A stretch of DNA of 64,000 nucleotides. It comes from Photobacterium ganghwense. GTDB taxonomy: Bacteria > Pseudomonadota > Gammaproteobacteria > Enterobacterales > Vibrionaceae. Position 1 is the stretch's first letter. Each line of letters starts with the position of its first letter. The position numbers and the translations under genes were made by a program. Shown piece after piece: positions 8,472 to 17,846 of the stretch. The notes under the pieces were generated by a model. The model did no database searches and was not told the DNA's origin. It saw only the letters and a program-made list of their open reading frames with translations. The stretch spans positions 868,001-932,000 of the forward strand of contig NZ_PYMI01000001.1 in NCBI RefSeq assembly GCF_003025595.1, given 5' to 3'.

Positions 8472-9797
8472 CTAGATAATATTAATTTTTATATTTTTCA
8501 TTGGTATGCCAACCAATCCAGTACTAGCTGAAGTAGCTGTGGACTTAAATAATAAAGCATCATTAATCCAATGATGTTGCACATGATTGTTTTGGTCCCC
8601 ATCTGCAACTGCAACTGTTACAGAATAATCACCATTCAATAAAACAGGCATTTGAAAATCAAAATCTACAACTATCTTATTTCCTGCATTGCACAATAAA
8701 TTATCAGAAATTGTGTGAAGAAATGTGTTATCACCAAAAACAGGCTGTCCCAATTTATCCCTAATTGAGAAACCAACAATTGGATTTTTTATTTCTTCAT
8801 TAACTTCAACCTCAACCCTTAAAGTTACACCCTCACCACCAACAAACCAATTTAAAGCGTTACCATCTTCATCCATGATGAATACATCACTAATTTTGGC
8901 ACCACCCTTACCAAAATTATTATTTTCAATATCATCAAATTGAAATATCTGTATATCGTTTCTCAAGTTTGAAGAGTTAATAAAATCTTGCCTAAAATCT
9001 CTAAAAACTTTTACTTCTTTTTTCTCAGTTTCAACAACTTTCTTATCATTTTTTGTTACTTTCGACTGATACAAATCGGCCATATATTTTTCAGAGACGA
9101 TTTTTGCACTATCAAAGCTTTCAACTTTACCGTTTTTAAGCCAAACGGCTTTATCACATAAATTAGTAACGGCTGATGTATCATGACTAACAAAGAGAAG
9201 AACACCATTTTTCTTAAACTCTCTCAAAAAGCGCATGCACTTTTGAGTAAATAAAGCATCTCCAACAGCAAGAGCCTCATCTATTATAAGAATATCAGCA
9301 TCGACATGAGCAATGACTGCAAATGCAAGCCTTACATACATACCGCTTGAATAAGTTTTGACTGGCTGATTGATGAAATCTCCGATGTCAGCAAAATTAG
9401 CTATCATCTCATATCGCTCATCAATTTGCTCTTTAGTCATTCCATACAAAGATGCACATAGGTAGACATTATCTCTCCCCGAAAATTCAGGGTTAAATCC
9501 TGCCCCCAGTTCTAATAAAGCAGCAACCTTACCTTGAATTTTCGTTTGCCCATCTGTAGGAGATAATGTATTACATATAATTTGTAATAATGTGGATTTA
9601 CCAGCACCATTTCTGCCTATGATACCGACTGACTCTCCACGTTTAACTTTAAAGCTAATGTCATTTAATGCCCAAAACTCTTTGTAAAGCTTTTTATTTT
9701 TAAAAAACATTTGCCATAATCTATGAGATGGTTTTTCATAGATTTCAAAGCATTTACTTATATTATCAACTGACAATATATAGTCATTACAAGACAT
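8472..9797 (-). CDS. wzt: O-polysaccharide ABC transporter ATPase Wzt with C-terminal sugar-binding domain
   Basis: Energises export of the finished undecaprenyl-linked polysaccharide through Wzm. The 441-residue protein has the ABC signatures in order: GIIGRNGAGKST Walker A, LLELGAGFNPEFSGRDN (the Wzt/TagH-specific loop), YSSGMYVRLAF signature and ILIIDEALAVGD Walker B. After a linker, the last 150 residues form a beta-rich Wzt_C-type domain (ISDVFIMDEDGN, VRVEVEV-like strands, VFGDNT). In E. coli O8/O9a that domain binds the capped non-reducing end. The ATG at 9797 is chosen: the longer frame to 9854 lies within wzm and lacks homology. It overlaps wzm by 11 bases. Confidence 0.9.
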   Translation of the reverse strand: MSCNDYILSVDNISKCFEIYEKPSHRLWQMFFKNKKLYKEFWALNDISFKVKRGESVGIIGRNGAGKSTLLQIICNTLSPTDGQTKIQGKVAALLELGAGFNPEFSGRDNVYLCASLYGMTKEQIDERYEMIANFADIGDFINQPVKTYSSGMYVRLAFAVIAHVDADILIIDEALAVGDALFTQKCMRFLREFKKNGVLLFVSHDTSAVTNLCDKAVWLKNGKVESFDSAKIVSEKYMADLYQSKVTKNDKKVVETEKKEVKVFRDFRQDFINSSNLRNDIQIFQFDDIENNNFGKGGAKISDVFIMDEDGNALNWFVGGEGVTLRVEVEVNEEIKNPIVGFSIRDKLGQPVFGDNTFLHTISDNLLCNAGNKIVVDFDFQMPVLLNGDYSVTVAVADGDQNNHVQHHWINDALLFKSTATSASTGLVGIPMKNIKINII

Positions 9798-10602
9798 CAC
9801 TAAAACCTTTACTTGTTTTATTAAACCACATAAAGCCCAAACAATAAATTGCAATAGAGGATGATGTATAAACAGCTAACATCTTAATACTTGGCATTTC
9901 GCCATAAATAGCTAAACTTCTAAATAACTCAACGACTGTAGTAATTGGACTTAAGTGCAAATAAAACTGATATTGTTCTGGTAGAGCTGTTATTGGGTAA
10001 AATATTGGTGTCATAAACATTAACGCACTAACAACAAGTGTGACCAATTGACTAACATCTCTTATATAGACCCCAATTGAGCTTAAAATCCATGCAAGTC
10101 CATTACACATTAAAATAAATGGAATCATGAGTAAAGGTACAAACACGATATATATTGATGGCAAGCCAATAAGGGTTATGTAGAATACTAACCAAATAAT
10201 AAAAGACAAGATAAAGTTAAATATCGCACTTATTGTAATAACAAAAGGTAGTATTTCAATTGGGAAAATAACCTTTGTTACATAGCTTGCATAGTTTATA
10301 ATTAAGGTCGGTGCTCTTGAAATAATATCTGAAAAGCAATTAAATATAATTAAGCCAGAAAACAATAACATTGAAAACTGAAACTTATCATCTACACCAC
10401 CCCACTTCGCCTTAAATACAACACTAAAGATAAAGGTGTATATTGCCAACATAATTAGCGGAGTCAGCAATGTCCATAACAAGCCAAATAAAGAGCCTTG
10501 ATATCTTTGAAGTATATCCCTCCTTGATAGACTCATTATCAATGATTTATTTTTCAAGAAACAAGTAAATGACAACTTTACTTGATTTACTATTTTATGC
10601 AT
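9787..10602 (-). CDS. wzm: O-polysaccharide ABC transporter permease Wzm
   Basis: Membrane half of the ABC exporter that moves undecaprenyl-linked polysaccharide across the inner membrane. The 271 residues contain about six hydrophobic helices. The N-terminal signature SRRDILQRYQGSLFGLLWTL is typical of ABC-2 type polysaccharide permeases, and GVYIRDVSQL is the cytoplasmic coupling region. Length is normal for Wzm/KpsM (about 260-280). It lies between rmlC, two bases upstream, and wzt, which overlaps its end, so exporter and rhamnose genes form one transcript. Confidence 0.9.
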   Translation of the reverse strand: MHKIVNQVKLSFTCFLKNKSLIMSLSRRDILQRYQGSLFGLLWTLLTPLIMLAIYTFIFSVVFKAKWGGVDDKFQFSMLLFSGLIIFNCFSDIISRAPTLIINYASYVTKVIFPIEILPFVITISAIFNFILSFIIWLVFYITLIGLPSIYIVFVPLLMIPFILMCNGLAWILSSIGVYIRDVSQLVTLVVSALMFMTPIFYPITALPEQYQFYLHLSPITTVVELFRSLAIYGEMPSIKMLAVYTSSSIAIYCLGFMWFNKTSKGFSDVL

Positions 10603-10603
10603 T

Positions 10604-11146
10604 TTATTTCAAACCTACCGTAGCTTTCAATAAATCACCAATTTTATCTTTTTCAGACAAAATTGGCTCTTGATCTAATGGCCAATCAATTGATAGCTCC
10701 GGATCATTCCAGAGAATCGAATGCTCAGCCTCTGGATTGTAATAATCTGTACATTTATAAACAAATTCTGCCTCATCACTGGTTACATAAAAACCATGAG
10801 CAAAACCTTCTGGCACCCAAAGTTGACGCTTGTTTTCTGCTGACAGAAGAACACCTACCCATTGCCCGAATGTTGGTGAACTTTTTCGAATATCTACTGC
10901 GACATCATATACTTCACCTGAGACTACTCGTACTAACTTACCTTGAGTATTCTCTGTTTGGTAATGTAGACCTCTTAAGATACCTTTTTTAGACTTCGAG
11001 TGGTTATCCTGAACAAAAGTTCGGTTTGCTACTAACTCACAGAATTTTTCCTGTTGCCAAGTTTCCATAAAGAAGCCACGCTCATCACCGAACACAGCAG
11101 GCTCAATGATTTTTACATCCGGGATAGCAGTATCAATAACTTTCAT
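10604..11146 (-). CDS. rmlC: dTDP-4-dehydrorhamnose 3,5-epimerase
   Basis: Third step of dTDP-L-rhamnose synthesis: epimerises C3 and C5 of the 4-keto-6-deoxy-glucose intermediate. The cupin protein has the usual length (180 residues). It shows FGDERGFFMETW, the active-site His in GILRGLHYQ, GKLVRVVSGEVYDVAVD, and VPEGFAHGFYV. Gene order rmlB-rmlA-rmlD-rmlC differs from the E. coli rmlBDAC order. A 71-base gap separates it from rmlD, the largest inside this part of the operon. Confidence 0.95.
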   Translation of the reverse strand: MKVIDTAIPDVKIIEPAVFGDERGFFMETWQQEKFCELVANRTFVQDNHSKSKKGILRGLHYQTENTQGKLVRVVSGEVYDVAVDIRKSSPTFGQWVGVLLSAENKRQLWVPEGFAHGFYVTSDEAEFVYKCTDYYNPEAEHSILWNDPELSIDWPLDQEPILSEKDKIGDLLKATVGLK

Positions 11147-11217
11147 TTATTAATCTCTCACAAGTACCCGGCATCGTTTGACATCACAATCAACCATCCC
11201 AGGCACTTTTTGATTCA

Positions 11218-12096
11218 TCATTTTCCGTAAGGGCGAATATCGTTGAGTGCCGATTTCCAGTCACTCGCAGGGATACCAAACGCGGTGTGGATTTTATCCA
11301 TGATCAGACGGGAGTTAGCCGGGCGTTTTGCCGGTGTCGGATAGTCTGAGGTAGTGATACTCTTGAGCGCCGGTGACTTGTCCAAAACGCCCTGAGACTG
11401 CGCCTGCTCAAAAATGAAGCAGGCGAACTCGAACCAGCTGACACTTGGCAGACCTGAGTAATGGTAGATCCCCCAAGCGACATCTTGACCAGAATGAAAG
11501 CGCTCTGCTATCGCGATCAGTGTTGCAGCAATGTCGCCCGCATAGGTTGGACCACCAAACTGATCACCGACAATACCCAGTTGATCACGATCACGACCAA
11601 GACGAATCATGGTTTTAACGAAGTTGTTGCCCGTTTCACCAAAGACCCAAGCGGTACGAAGAATAATATGACGCGGACACGCGGCAATAACAGCTTGCTC
11701 ACCCGCCAGTTTACTTGCTCCGTACACGCCTTGTGGGTCTGTCGGGTCAGTTTCGCTGTACGCCCCTACTTTATCACCCGCAAAGACATAATCTGTCGAA
11801 ATATGCAAAATGGCAGCACCGATTTTCTCTGCTGCCTGCGCTAAGTAACGCGGGCCATCACGGTTAATAAGGTAGGACAGTTCAACTTCGTTTTCTGCTT
11901 TATCGACAGCGGTGTGTGCCGCTGCATTGATAATCACATCAGGTTGGAAGGTTTCCACCATATCCATCACTGACTGTTCATCGGTGATATCCAGCTTGTC
12001 GCGATCTACCGCCAGAACCTCTGCTTTCTCGCTCAGCTGTTGAACCAATAGGCTACCCACCTGGCCATTACTTCCGGTAATTAGTACTTTCAGCAT
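11218..12096 (-). CDS. rmlD: dTDP-4-dehydrorhamnose reductase
   Basis: Last step of dTDP-L-rhamnose synthesis, reduction of the 4-keto group with NAD(P)H. The 292-residue SDR shows the cofactor loop GSNGQVGSLL (8-17), STDYVFAG, the catalytic YGASKLAGE, and LRTAWVFGETGNNFV. These are standard RmlD features at a normal length. Seven bases separate it from the rmlA stop, consistent with one operon. Confidence 0.95.
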   Translation of the reverse strand: MLKVLITGSNGQVGSLLVQQLSEKAEVLAVDRDKLDITDEQSVMDMVETFQPDVIINAAAHTAVDKAENEVELSYLINRDGPRYLAQAAEKIGAAILHISTDYVFAGDKVGAYSETDPTDPQGVYGASKLAGEQAVIAACPRHIILRTAWVFGETGNNFVKTMIRLGRDRDQLGIVGDQFGGPTYAGDIAATLIAIAERFHSGQDVAWGIYHYSGLPSVSWFEFACFIFEQAQSQGVLDKSPALKSITTSDYPTPAKRPANSRLIMDKIHTAFGIPASDWKSALNDIRPYGK

Positions 12097-12103
12097 ACAA
12101 ATT

Positions 12104-12997
12104 TCAACCTAGATGTTGTGACTGTTTATGTTTTTCGGCAACCAGTGATTGAAGATAACGACCATATTCGTTCTTCAGCATTGGTTCTGCTTTATCCAAA
12201 AGCTGTGCATCGGTCAGCCAACCGTTTCGCCATGCTACCTCTTCAAGGCAAGCAACTTTCAGGCCTTGAACGTGCTCGATAGTCTGCACGAACGACGAAG
12301 CTTCATGCAGGCTTTCATGTGTACCGGTATCCAACCAGGCAAAACCGCGACCCAGCAGTTCAACATTCAATGAACCATCTTCCAGGTACATCTGATTGAT
12401 ACTGGTAATTTCCAGCTCACCGCGTTCAGACGGCTCTACTCGTTTGGCAAAGTCCACAACACGGTTGTCGTAAAAGTACAATCCGGTAACGGCATAATTG
12501 GATTTCGGCTGAACGGGTTTCTCTTCGATCGAAACAGCTTTCATATTTTGGTCAAACTCGACCACACCAAAACGCTCAGGGTCTTTAACCTGATAACCAA
12601 ACACAGTTGCACCATTTTCTCGTCCAGCCGCGTTACGTAGCGTGCGCGAGAAAGACTGGCCGTAGAAAATGTTATCGCCCAGGATAAGGCAGCAGCTATC
12701 CCCCGCCAGGAACTCTTCACCAATAATGAAAGCCTGGGCTAAACCATCAGGACTCGGTTGGATCGCATATTGCAGATTGATACCGAAATCTGAACCATCT
12801 CCCAGCAGTCGTTTAAACGACTCGTTATCCTCTGGCGTAGTAATAACCAGTACTTCACGAATACCCGCCAGCATCAATGTTGCTAACGGGTAGTAAATCA
12901 TCGGCTTGTCATAAACAGGCAACAACTGCTTTGATACGCCACGAGTAATTGGATAAAGGCGAGTACCTGAGCCGCCCGCAAGAATAATACCTTTCAT
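12104..12997 (-). CDS. rmlA: Glucose-1-phosphate thymidylyltransferase
   Basis: First step of dTDP-L-rhamnose synthesis: joins dTTP and glucose-1-phosphate. The 297 residues carry the nucleotide loop [20 protein letters not shown] (8-27), the metal Asp in [11 protein letters not shown], and FGVVEFD with EEKP further on. Length and order of motifs match RmlA. A 10-base gap separates it from rmlB. Confidence 0.96.
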   Translation of the reverse strand: MKGIILAGGSGTRLYPITRGVSKQLLPVYDKPMIYYPLATLMLAGIREVLVITTPEDNESFKRLLGDGSDFGINLQYAIQPSPDGLAQAFIIGEEFLAGDSCCLILGDNIFYGQSFSRTLRNAAGRENGATVFGYQVKDPERFGVVEFDQNMKAVSIEEKPVQPKSNYAVTGLYFYDNRVVDFAKRVEPSERGELEITSINQMYLEDGSLNVELLGRGFAWLDTGTHESLHEASSFVQTIEHVQGLKVACLEEVAWRNGWLTDAQLLDKAEPMLKNEYGRYLQSLVAEKHKQSQHLG

Positions 12998-13007
12998 TAC
13001 ACTGCCC

Positions 13008-14072
13008 TTATACGTTACTGCCTAGACGTTCCATGCTGTAAGAGCCATCCAATACACGGCTCCACCATGTTTTATTGTTCAGGTACCACTCAACAGTTTT
13101 ACGGATACCGGTTTCAAATGTTTCTTCCGGTGTCCAGCCAAGCTCCTGACCAATCTTGGTCGCGTCAATCGCGTAACGAACATCATGCCCTGGGCGATCG
13201 GTAACGTAAGTGATTAGATCTTCATAGTTTGCGACGCCTTCCGGCTTCGCAGGTACCAGCTCTTCCAGAAGGCGACAGATAGTTTTTACTACCTCAATAT
13301 TAGCTTTCTCGTTATGGCCACCGATGTTATAGGTTTCACCCACTTCTCCCTTGGTGACGACTGTATAAAGAGCACGCGCATGATCTTCTACAAACAGCCA
13401 ATCTCGAATCTGCATGCCATTGCCGTACACTGGCAGTGGCTTACCGTCTAAGGCGTTCAGAATCATCAGTGGGATCAATTTTTCCGGGAAATGGAAAGGG
13501 CCGTAGTTGTTCGAGCAGTTTGTCACAACCGTTGGCAAGCCGTAAGTACGCAGCCAAGCACGAACCAGATGATCGCTAGATGCTTTCGACGCAGAATACG
13601 GACTGCTTGGTGCATAAGACGTGGTTTCGGTAAACAGATCATCTGTCCCTTCCAGATCGCCATACACTTCATCAGTTGAAATATGGTGGAAACGAAATGC
13701 CGCTTTAGCCTCTTCATCAAGGCTATTCCAGTAAGCACGTGCTGACTCTAGCAGTGTGTACGTACCAACAATATTCGTTTCAATAAACGCTGCAGGGCCG
13801 TCAATAGAGCGATCTACATGGCTTTCAGCCGCCAGGTGCATCACAGCATCAGGCTGATGCTCAGCGAATACGCGATCAAGAGCCGCACGATCACAGATAT
13901 CAACCTGCTCAAACATATAGCGCTCGTGTCCTTCCACACTGACCAACGAATCCAGATTGCCTGCGTAAGTCAGTTTATCGACATTTACGACATAATCATG
14001 AGTATTTTCAATAATATGGCGAACAACAGCTGAGCCAATAAAGCCCGCACCACCAGTTACTAAGATCTTCAT
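13008..14072 (-). CDS. rmlB: dTDP-glucose 4,6-dehydratase
   Basis: Second step of dTDP-L-rhamnose synthesis: forms dTDP-4-keto-6-deoxyglucose. It has the N-terminal NAD loop [23 protein letters not shown], the catalytic STDEVYGDL with Asp-Glu, and [15 protein letters not shown] with the Tyr/Lys pair. The ATG at 14072 (354 residues) fits the family start; the upstream TTG at 14087 would add five residues with no support. It is the first gene of the rhamnose/exporter operon, so the promoter should lie in 14073-14257. I saw no ops/JUMPstart motif there. Confidence 0.96.
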   Translation of the reverse strand: MKILVTGGAGFIGSAVVRHIIENTHDYVVNVDKLTYAGNLDSLVSVEGHERYMFEQVDICDRAALDRVFAEHQPDAVMHLAAESHVDRSIDGPAAFIETNIVGTYTLLESARAYWNSLDEEAKAAFRFHHISTDEVYGDLEGTDDLFTETTSYAPSSPYSASKASSDHLVRAWLRTYGLPTVVTNCSNNYGPFHFPEKLIPLMILNALDGKPLPVYGNGMQIRDWLFVEDHARALYTVVTKGEVGETYNIGGHNEKANIEVVKTICRLLEELVPAKPEGVANYEDLITYVTDRPGHDVRYAIDATKIGQELGWTPEETFETGIRKTVEWYLNNKTWWSRVLDGSYSMERLGSNV

Positions 14073-14257
14073 ATCAAAACCAAACAAGCACTATTACGCC
14101 TTAAAGTTAGACAAACTCCTAAAGCGTTAATCTTAAAAAAGTTAATAAAGAGCGGAATACTATCAGAAACTAATCATTCAAGCTAAGAATCGCTTTACAT
14201 ATTCTACCCAAAGTCGATTTTAATTAATCAGCAAATAATGCAAAAACACTTTTATAA

Positions 14258-15319
14258 TTAATATTCATCAATCTCATCCATGAAGTCATCCAGAAACTCT
14301 TCGTTCACAGGTGTTTCAGGTTCTGCATTTTCACCCTGAGCACGGAAGTTCTGGTTCTGGATGTAGGCATCACGGGCAAAGACATATGGATCTGGTGAGT
14401 CGTTCAACATCGCTTCCGATGACACCAGCGCCGCACGGTCTTCCATCCCGTCAAATGCCCACTTACCCAAGCTCTGCCAGAATGTCAGCAGATTTAACGG
14501 GAAGTACAGGCTATCAACGATATCACCACTGCCTTCGCGCAATGTCACCGGACCGTAAACTGGGAACATAAAGTACGGACCGTTATTTACACCGTAGTAG
14601 CCCATTGTGTCTCCAAAGGCTTTATCGCGCGGTTTGCGGATGTCGGCACGGGAGGCAACATCAATAAGGCCTGCCAGACCAAAGGTCGAGTTAATCCAGA
14701 AGCGGTTAAAGTGAGTCACTGCCTGCTCACCTTCCAGTCGCAGCAAGCTGTTAAGCATGCTGGCAGGCTCTTCCAGATTCGAGAGGAAGTTACGGATACC
14801 ACCTCGAACCGGTGAGGGTACATAGTCTACATAAGCAAGTGATACCGGGCGTGCGATATACGGATCCAGGTAGTTATAGTTGATGTTCCACATGGCACGG
14901 TTAAACCCTTCAAACGGGTCGTAGACGCCTGGAACCGCATATTCACCACCCTGCTGATCCAGTTCGGCAAAAATCTCTGCTTGTAACTCACTGTCCGTTT
15001 CATCGCTGATGGTTTCGTCTGATGTGGCTTCGCCTGACGTGACGTTGCCCCCAGCTCTGTCGACAGAGGCTTCAGCGTCTGCTGCTACTTCAGCCATGGC
15101 ATCAGCATCTTCCCCGGATACGCCAGTGCTGTTTCCAGGTGACTGCGCATCTGATTCAGTCGCGTCAATGACCGCGGAACTGTTTTCGACAGTGTCTGAT
15201 GAAGCGCTTTTTGATGAAGTGGCGTAGTCAGCCGTGCTTTTGGGCGTTTCTGCACAGGCTGTCAGGGCTAACAGAATTGCGGTTGCAAGGAGATGTTTGC
15301 TTTTCAAAATGTTATCCAT
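14258..15319 (-). CDS. mlaA: Outer-membrane lipoprotein MlaA (VacJ) with long acidic linker
   Basis: Outer-membrane part of the Mla system, which removes misplaced phospholipid from the outer leaflet and passes it to MlaC. The N-terminus is a lipoprotein signal with lipobox LTAC (lipidated Cys22). The conserved domain starts at about residue 136 (YDPFEGFNRAMW) and includes LSNLEEPASMLNSLL, FNRFWINSTFG and FPVYGP. Between them lies a spacer of about 110 residues, rich in Ala, Ser, Asp, Glu and Thr, which E. coli MlaA (about 250 residues) lacks. The position next to ccmI matches Vibrio. It is transcribed apart from ccm, with a terminator between. Confidence 0.93.
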   Translation of the reverse strand: MDNILKSKHLLATAILLALTACAETPKSTADYATSSKSASSDTVENSSAVIDATESDAQSPGNSTGVSGEDADAMAEVAADAEASVDRAGGNVTSGEATSDETISDETDSELQAEIFAELDQQGGEYAVPGVYDPFEGFNRAMWNINYNYLDPYIARPVSLAYVDYVPSPVRGGIRNFLSNLEEPASMLNSLLRLEGEQAVTHFNRFWINSTFGLAGLIDVASRADIRKPRDKAFGDTMGYYGVNNGPYFMFPVYGPVTLREGSGDIVDSLYFPLNLLTFWQSLGKWAFDGMEDRAALVSSEAMLNDSPDPYVFARDAYIQNQNFRAQGENAEPETPVNEEFLDDFMDEIDEY

Positions 15320-15427
15320 TGTCTCAGGGCTTATAACGTTCCGGTATCATACACGAACATTTCTGAATCATAGGTGTCCATAACAGGGAAACCATGCACT
15401 CAGTTGCTTTTATACGGCATAACTGAC

Positions 15428-15462
15428 AAAAAAATAAGGCCAGATATTACCTACCTGGCCTT
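15428..15462 (-). terminator. Rho-independent terminator of the ccm operon
   Basis: On the minus strand AAGGCCAG, an 11-base loop and CTGGCCTT form an 8-bp stem followed by A and seven T. It starts 35 bases after the ccmI stop. Confidence 0.85.
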
Positions 15463-15496
15463 TTGGATTATATACGTTGTTGAACGGAGATGATAA

Positions 15497-16711
15497 TTAC
15501 TCGTACTGCTGACTGATTACCACTTTGGTTGTGCCACCCAGCGGAATCACTTCGCTTAGTCCGTACCAGTCCCCTTTTTTCGTCATCACATTGCCGTCGC
15601 TGTCGATACGAGCTTTGATGATCATTTCCGGCAGTGACGTCAGTGGTCGCTCAGGAATCATGCTGTCCTGATTGTCCAGTGTCAGTGTGATAGGAAATGC
15701 AGAAAGCGGTAACCGTTTTGCTGCTACGGGCATTGGAGCACCATCCGCCGAGTGCGCTGAAATAATCACGATACCTTGCTCAGGACGGATAACGCTCGGG
15801 TCCAGTTCCACCGTGACAGATACCGAAGTCGCAGTATTGCCGGCCTGATTCATTTGGTCTTCCGCCCGGGCGATGCTGCGATCCAGCATGGCGGCACGTG
15901 GGTCATCAGCACCAATCAGCTCTTTCATCATGCTCCAGTATGCCACAGCCTGATCGTATTCCTCGCGTTCAAACGCATCAAATGCCAGCAACGACATCGC
16001 ACGCAGATTGGTGTGATCCTGTTTAATCACGCTCATCAGCAAACGGCGGGCACGTTCAGATTGTCCCGGGTCGCCAATCAGCATCAGCGCCTGCGCATAG
16101 CTAAGCTGCACTTCCGGATTACTTGGTTCGAGTCGATACGCACGGTCCAGCGCGCTTTGCGCTGTTTCCGCATCACGGTTCGCCATACCAATCCGTCCTA
16201 ACAGCAACCAACCGGTTGCATCATCAGGTGTCTCATGCAGACGGGTACGGAGCGCCAAAGTCAGATCTTCCATCTCCTGATCCGACATCGGCTCACCCGA
16301 CTCCTGCATCAGTCGTTGTGATAGTTCAGGAAGACGCGCAGCCGTCTCATGCCATTGCATAACCTTATCCAGACTACCGGTTTTCAGGTACATACCGTAG
16401 CAGACAGCCACCAGCAGCAAAACGCCCGGAATCAGCAGCGCAGTGCTGACCTTGCTTTGATGCGCCTTGGCATTGGCCGGAACATCGTCCAATAAGGACT
16501 GTTGCAGCTCAACGACCAGCTCATCGGTGTTTTCCACCAGTCCTTCGCTACTTTCTTCCTTCAGCTCGCTCATGCGATCTTTGAAGAACGCCTTATTCAG
16601 TTCGTCCCGGCTGGCGACATGATCTTGCTCTTTACCGAAATACATCGGCAGCACAAACAACAGCATGGCGATAAGTACCAGGAAGACTGTAATCAACCAA
16701 AACAACGTCAT
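15497..16711 (-). CDS. ccmI: Cytochrome c maturation protein CcmI
   Basis: Holds apocytochrome c for the haem lyase by binding its C-terminus in the periplasm. The 404 residues have an N-terminal membrane helix (about 3-24), an acidic cytoplasmic loop with NKAFFKDRMSEL, a second helix (about 90-110) and a TPR region (about 155-290, GWLLLGRIGMANRD repeats). A beta-rich C-terminal domain follows, ending in VVISQQYE. It is a full-length CcmI rather than the short CcmH C-terminal form, so CcmH and CcmI are separate here. Overlaps ccmH by 4 bases. Confidence 0.92.
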   Translation of the reverse strand: MTLFWLITVFLVLIAMLLFVLPMYFGKEQDHVASRDELNKAFFKDRMSELKEESSEGLVENTDELVVELQQSLLDDVPANAKAHQSKVSTALLIPGVLLLVAVCYGMYLKTGSLDKVMQWHETAARLPELSQRLMQESGEPMSDQEMEDLTLALRTRLHETPDDATGWLLLGRIGMANRDAETAQSALDRAYRLEPSNPEVQLSYAQALMLIGDPGQSERARRLLMSVIKQDHTNLRAMSLLAFDAFEREEYDQAVAYWSMMKELIGADDPRAAMLDRSIARAEDQMNQAGNTATSVSVTVELDPSVIRPEQGIVIISAHSADGAPMPVAAKRLPLSAFPITLTLDNQDSMIPERPLTSLPEMIIKARIDSDGNVMTKKGDWYGLSEVIPLGGTTKVVISQQYE

Positions 16712-17295
16712 TTTTTCACCTTCCCGCCTGCCGCATTGCTGTTACCAGATGCCGCTTCTGTGTCTGAAGCCATATCCTGTCCCATTTCAGCCATCAGGGC
16801 CTGCAAACGGGCTTGCTCTTTTTCATCCAACAGCTGACCTTTCGCTGGTTTACTGACACTGTTTTTGCGAGAGCGCAGCACCAATACCGTAAAGCCAATC
16901 ACGATAAACAGAAGTGGGCCAGCCCACAGAATCAGTGTCGAGGCCATGATCGGCGGATTGTAGGTCACGAAATTGCCGTAACGCGCCACCATGTAATCAA
17001 TGACATCCTGCTTGCTTTTCCCTTCGCTGAGCATTTCATAGGTTTTCTGGCGCATGTCTTTGGCCAGCTCGGCATTAGAGTCTGCAATGCTGTTGTTCTG
17101 ACACTTAGGGCAACGCAGGGTCGCCGTCAGTTCGTGGAACTCTTTCTCTTTTTGCTGTGATTTGAATTCATAAACGTCAATAGCAGCAGTCGCTGTCGCC
17201 GGCAGCGTGAAAGCCGCTACAGTGCCCAGCCACAGAGACACTGACAGTACTGCGCTGAATGCAAATCCGATCAGGTTAAGTGAGCGTCCCTTCAT
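16708..17295 (-). CDS. ccmH: Cytochrome c maturation thiol protein CcmH
   Basis: Periplasmic thioredoxin-like partner that reduces the CxxCH motif of apocytochrome c together with CcmG. The 195-residue protein has a signal peptide, then the redox motif LRCPKCQNNSI, and the typical VARYGNFVTYNPP segment. A membrane helix near 125-145 (LILWAGPLLFIVIGFTVLVL) anchors the domain. Overlaps both neighbours by a few bases within the ccm operon. Confidence 0.95.
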   Translation of the reverse strand: MKGRSLNLIGFAFSAVLSVSLWLGTVAAFTLPATATAAIDVYEFKSQQKEKEFHELTATLRCPKCQNNSIADSNAELAKDMRQKTYEMLSEGKSKQDVIDYMVARYGNFVTYNPPIMASTLILWAGPLLFIVIGFTVLVLRSRKNSVSKPAKGQLLDEKEQARLQALMAEMGQDMASDTEAASGNSNAAGGKVKK

Positions 17296-17846
17296 CCTTT
17301 CGCCTCCTTCAGCAAGGCGTCATACATTGGCTTGAGGGTATCGTTCCAGTTACGATCATTCACATCTCCGACATGGCGGTATCGAATGATACCTTCGCCA
17401 TCGATCAGAAACGTTTCAGGTGCCCCGTAAACGCCCAGATCCATACCCAGCATGCCATTACCATCAAACAGACTGTGAATGTAAGGGTTACCCAGCTCAT
17501 TCAGCCAACGTACCGCTTTTAGACGGTCATCTTTGTAATTGAGGCCGATAATCTTCACGCCTTCACTGGCCAGCTGATTTAAGTAGGTGTGTTCGGCGTA
17601 ACAGGTCGGACACCAGGTGGCCCAAACATTGAGCAGTAATGGCTCACCTTTAAAGATGTCCTGCTCATAGAGTCTGCCGGCTTCAACCAGATCTTCCAGC
17701 TTGAACTGCGGAACCGGTTTTCCCACCAAAACGGATTCCAGTTTGGTCGGGTCATCGCCCTCCGCATTACGGCTGAGCTGGTTCATAAACATAACCACCA
17801 GCCCCAGAAACAGTACCAGAGGAATGAAAAGTAGTTTCTTGTTCAT
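17292..17846 (-). CDS. ccmG: Periplasmic thiol:disulfide interchange protein CcmG/DsbE
   Basis: Membrane-tethered thioredoxin-fold reductant for apocytochrome c and CcmH, supplied with electrons by DsbD. There is an N-terminal anchor helix (about 5-22), then the redox site WATWCPTCYAEH, VKIIGLNYKD, and the cis-Pro region YGAPETFLID that is typical of CcmG. Length 184 is normal. Sits between ccmH and ccmF with 1-4 base overlaps. Confidence 0.95.
   Translation of the reverse strand: MNKKLLFIPLVLFLGLVVMFMNQLSRNAEGDDPTKLESVLVGKPVPQFKLEDLVEAGRLYEQDIFKGEPLLLNVWATWCPTCYAEHTYLNQLASEGVKIIGLNYKDDRLKAVRWLNELGNPYIHSLFDGNGMLGMDLGVYGAPETFLIDGEGIIRYRHVGDVNDRNWNDTLKPMYDALLKEAKG

Noticed and set aside
9798-9854. 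Longer Wzt start
   Set aside because: The extra 19 residues come from the end of wzm read in another frame and do not resemble Wzt.
14073-14257. JUMPstart/ops element upstream of the rhamnose-exporter operon
   Set aside because: Looked for GGCGGTAG on the minus strand in this gap and did not find it, so RfaH control is not supported.
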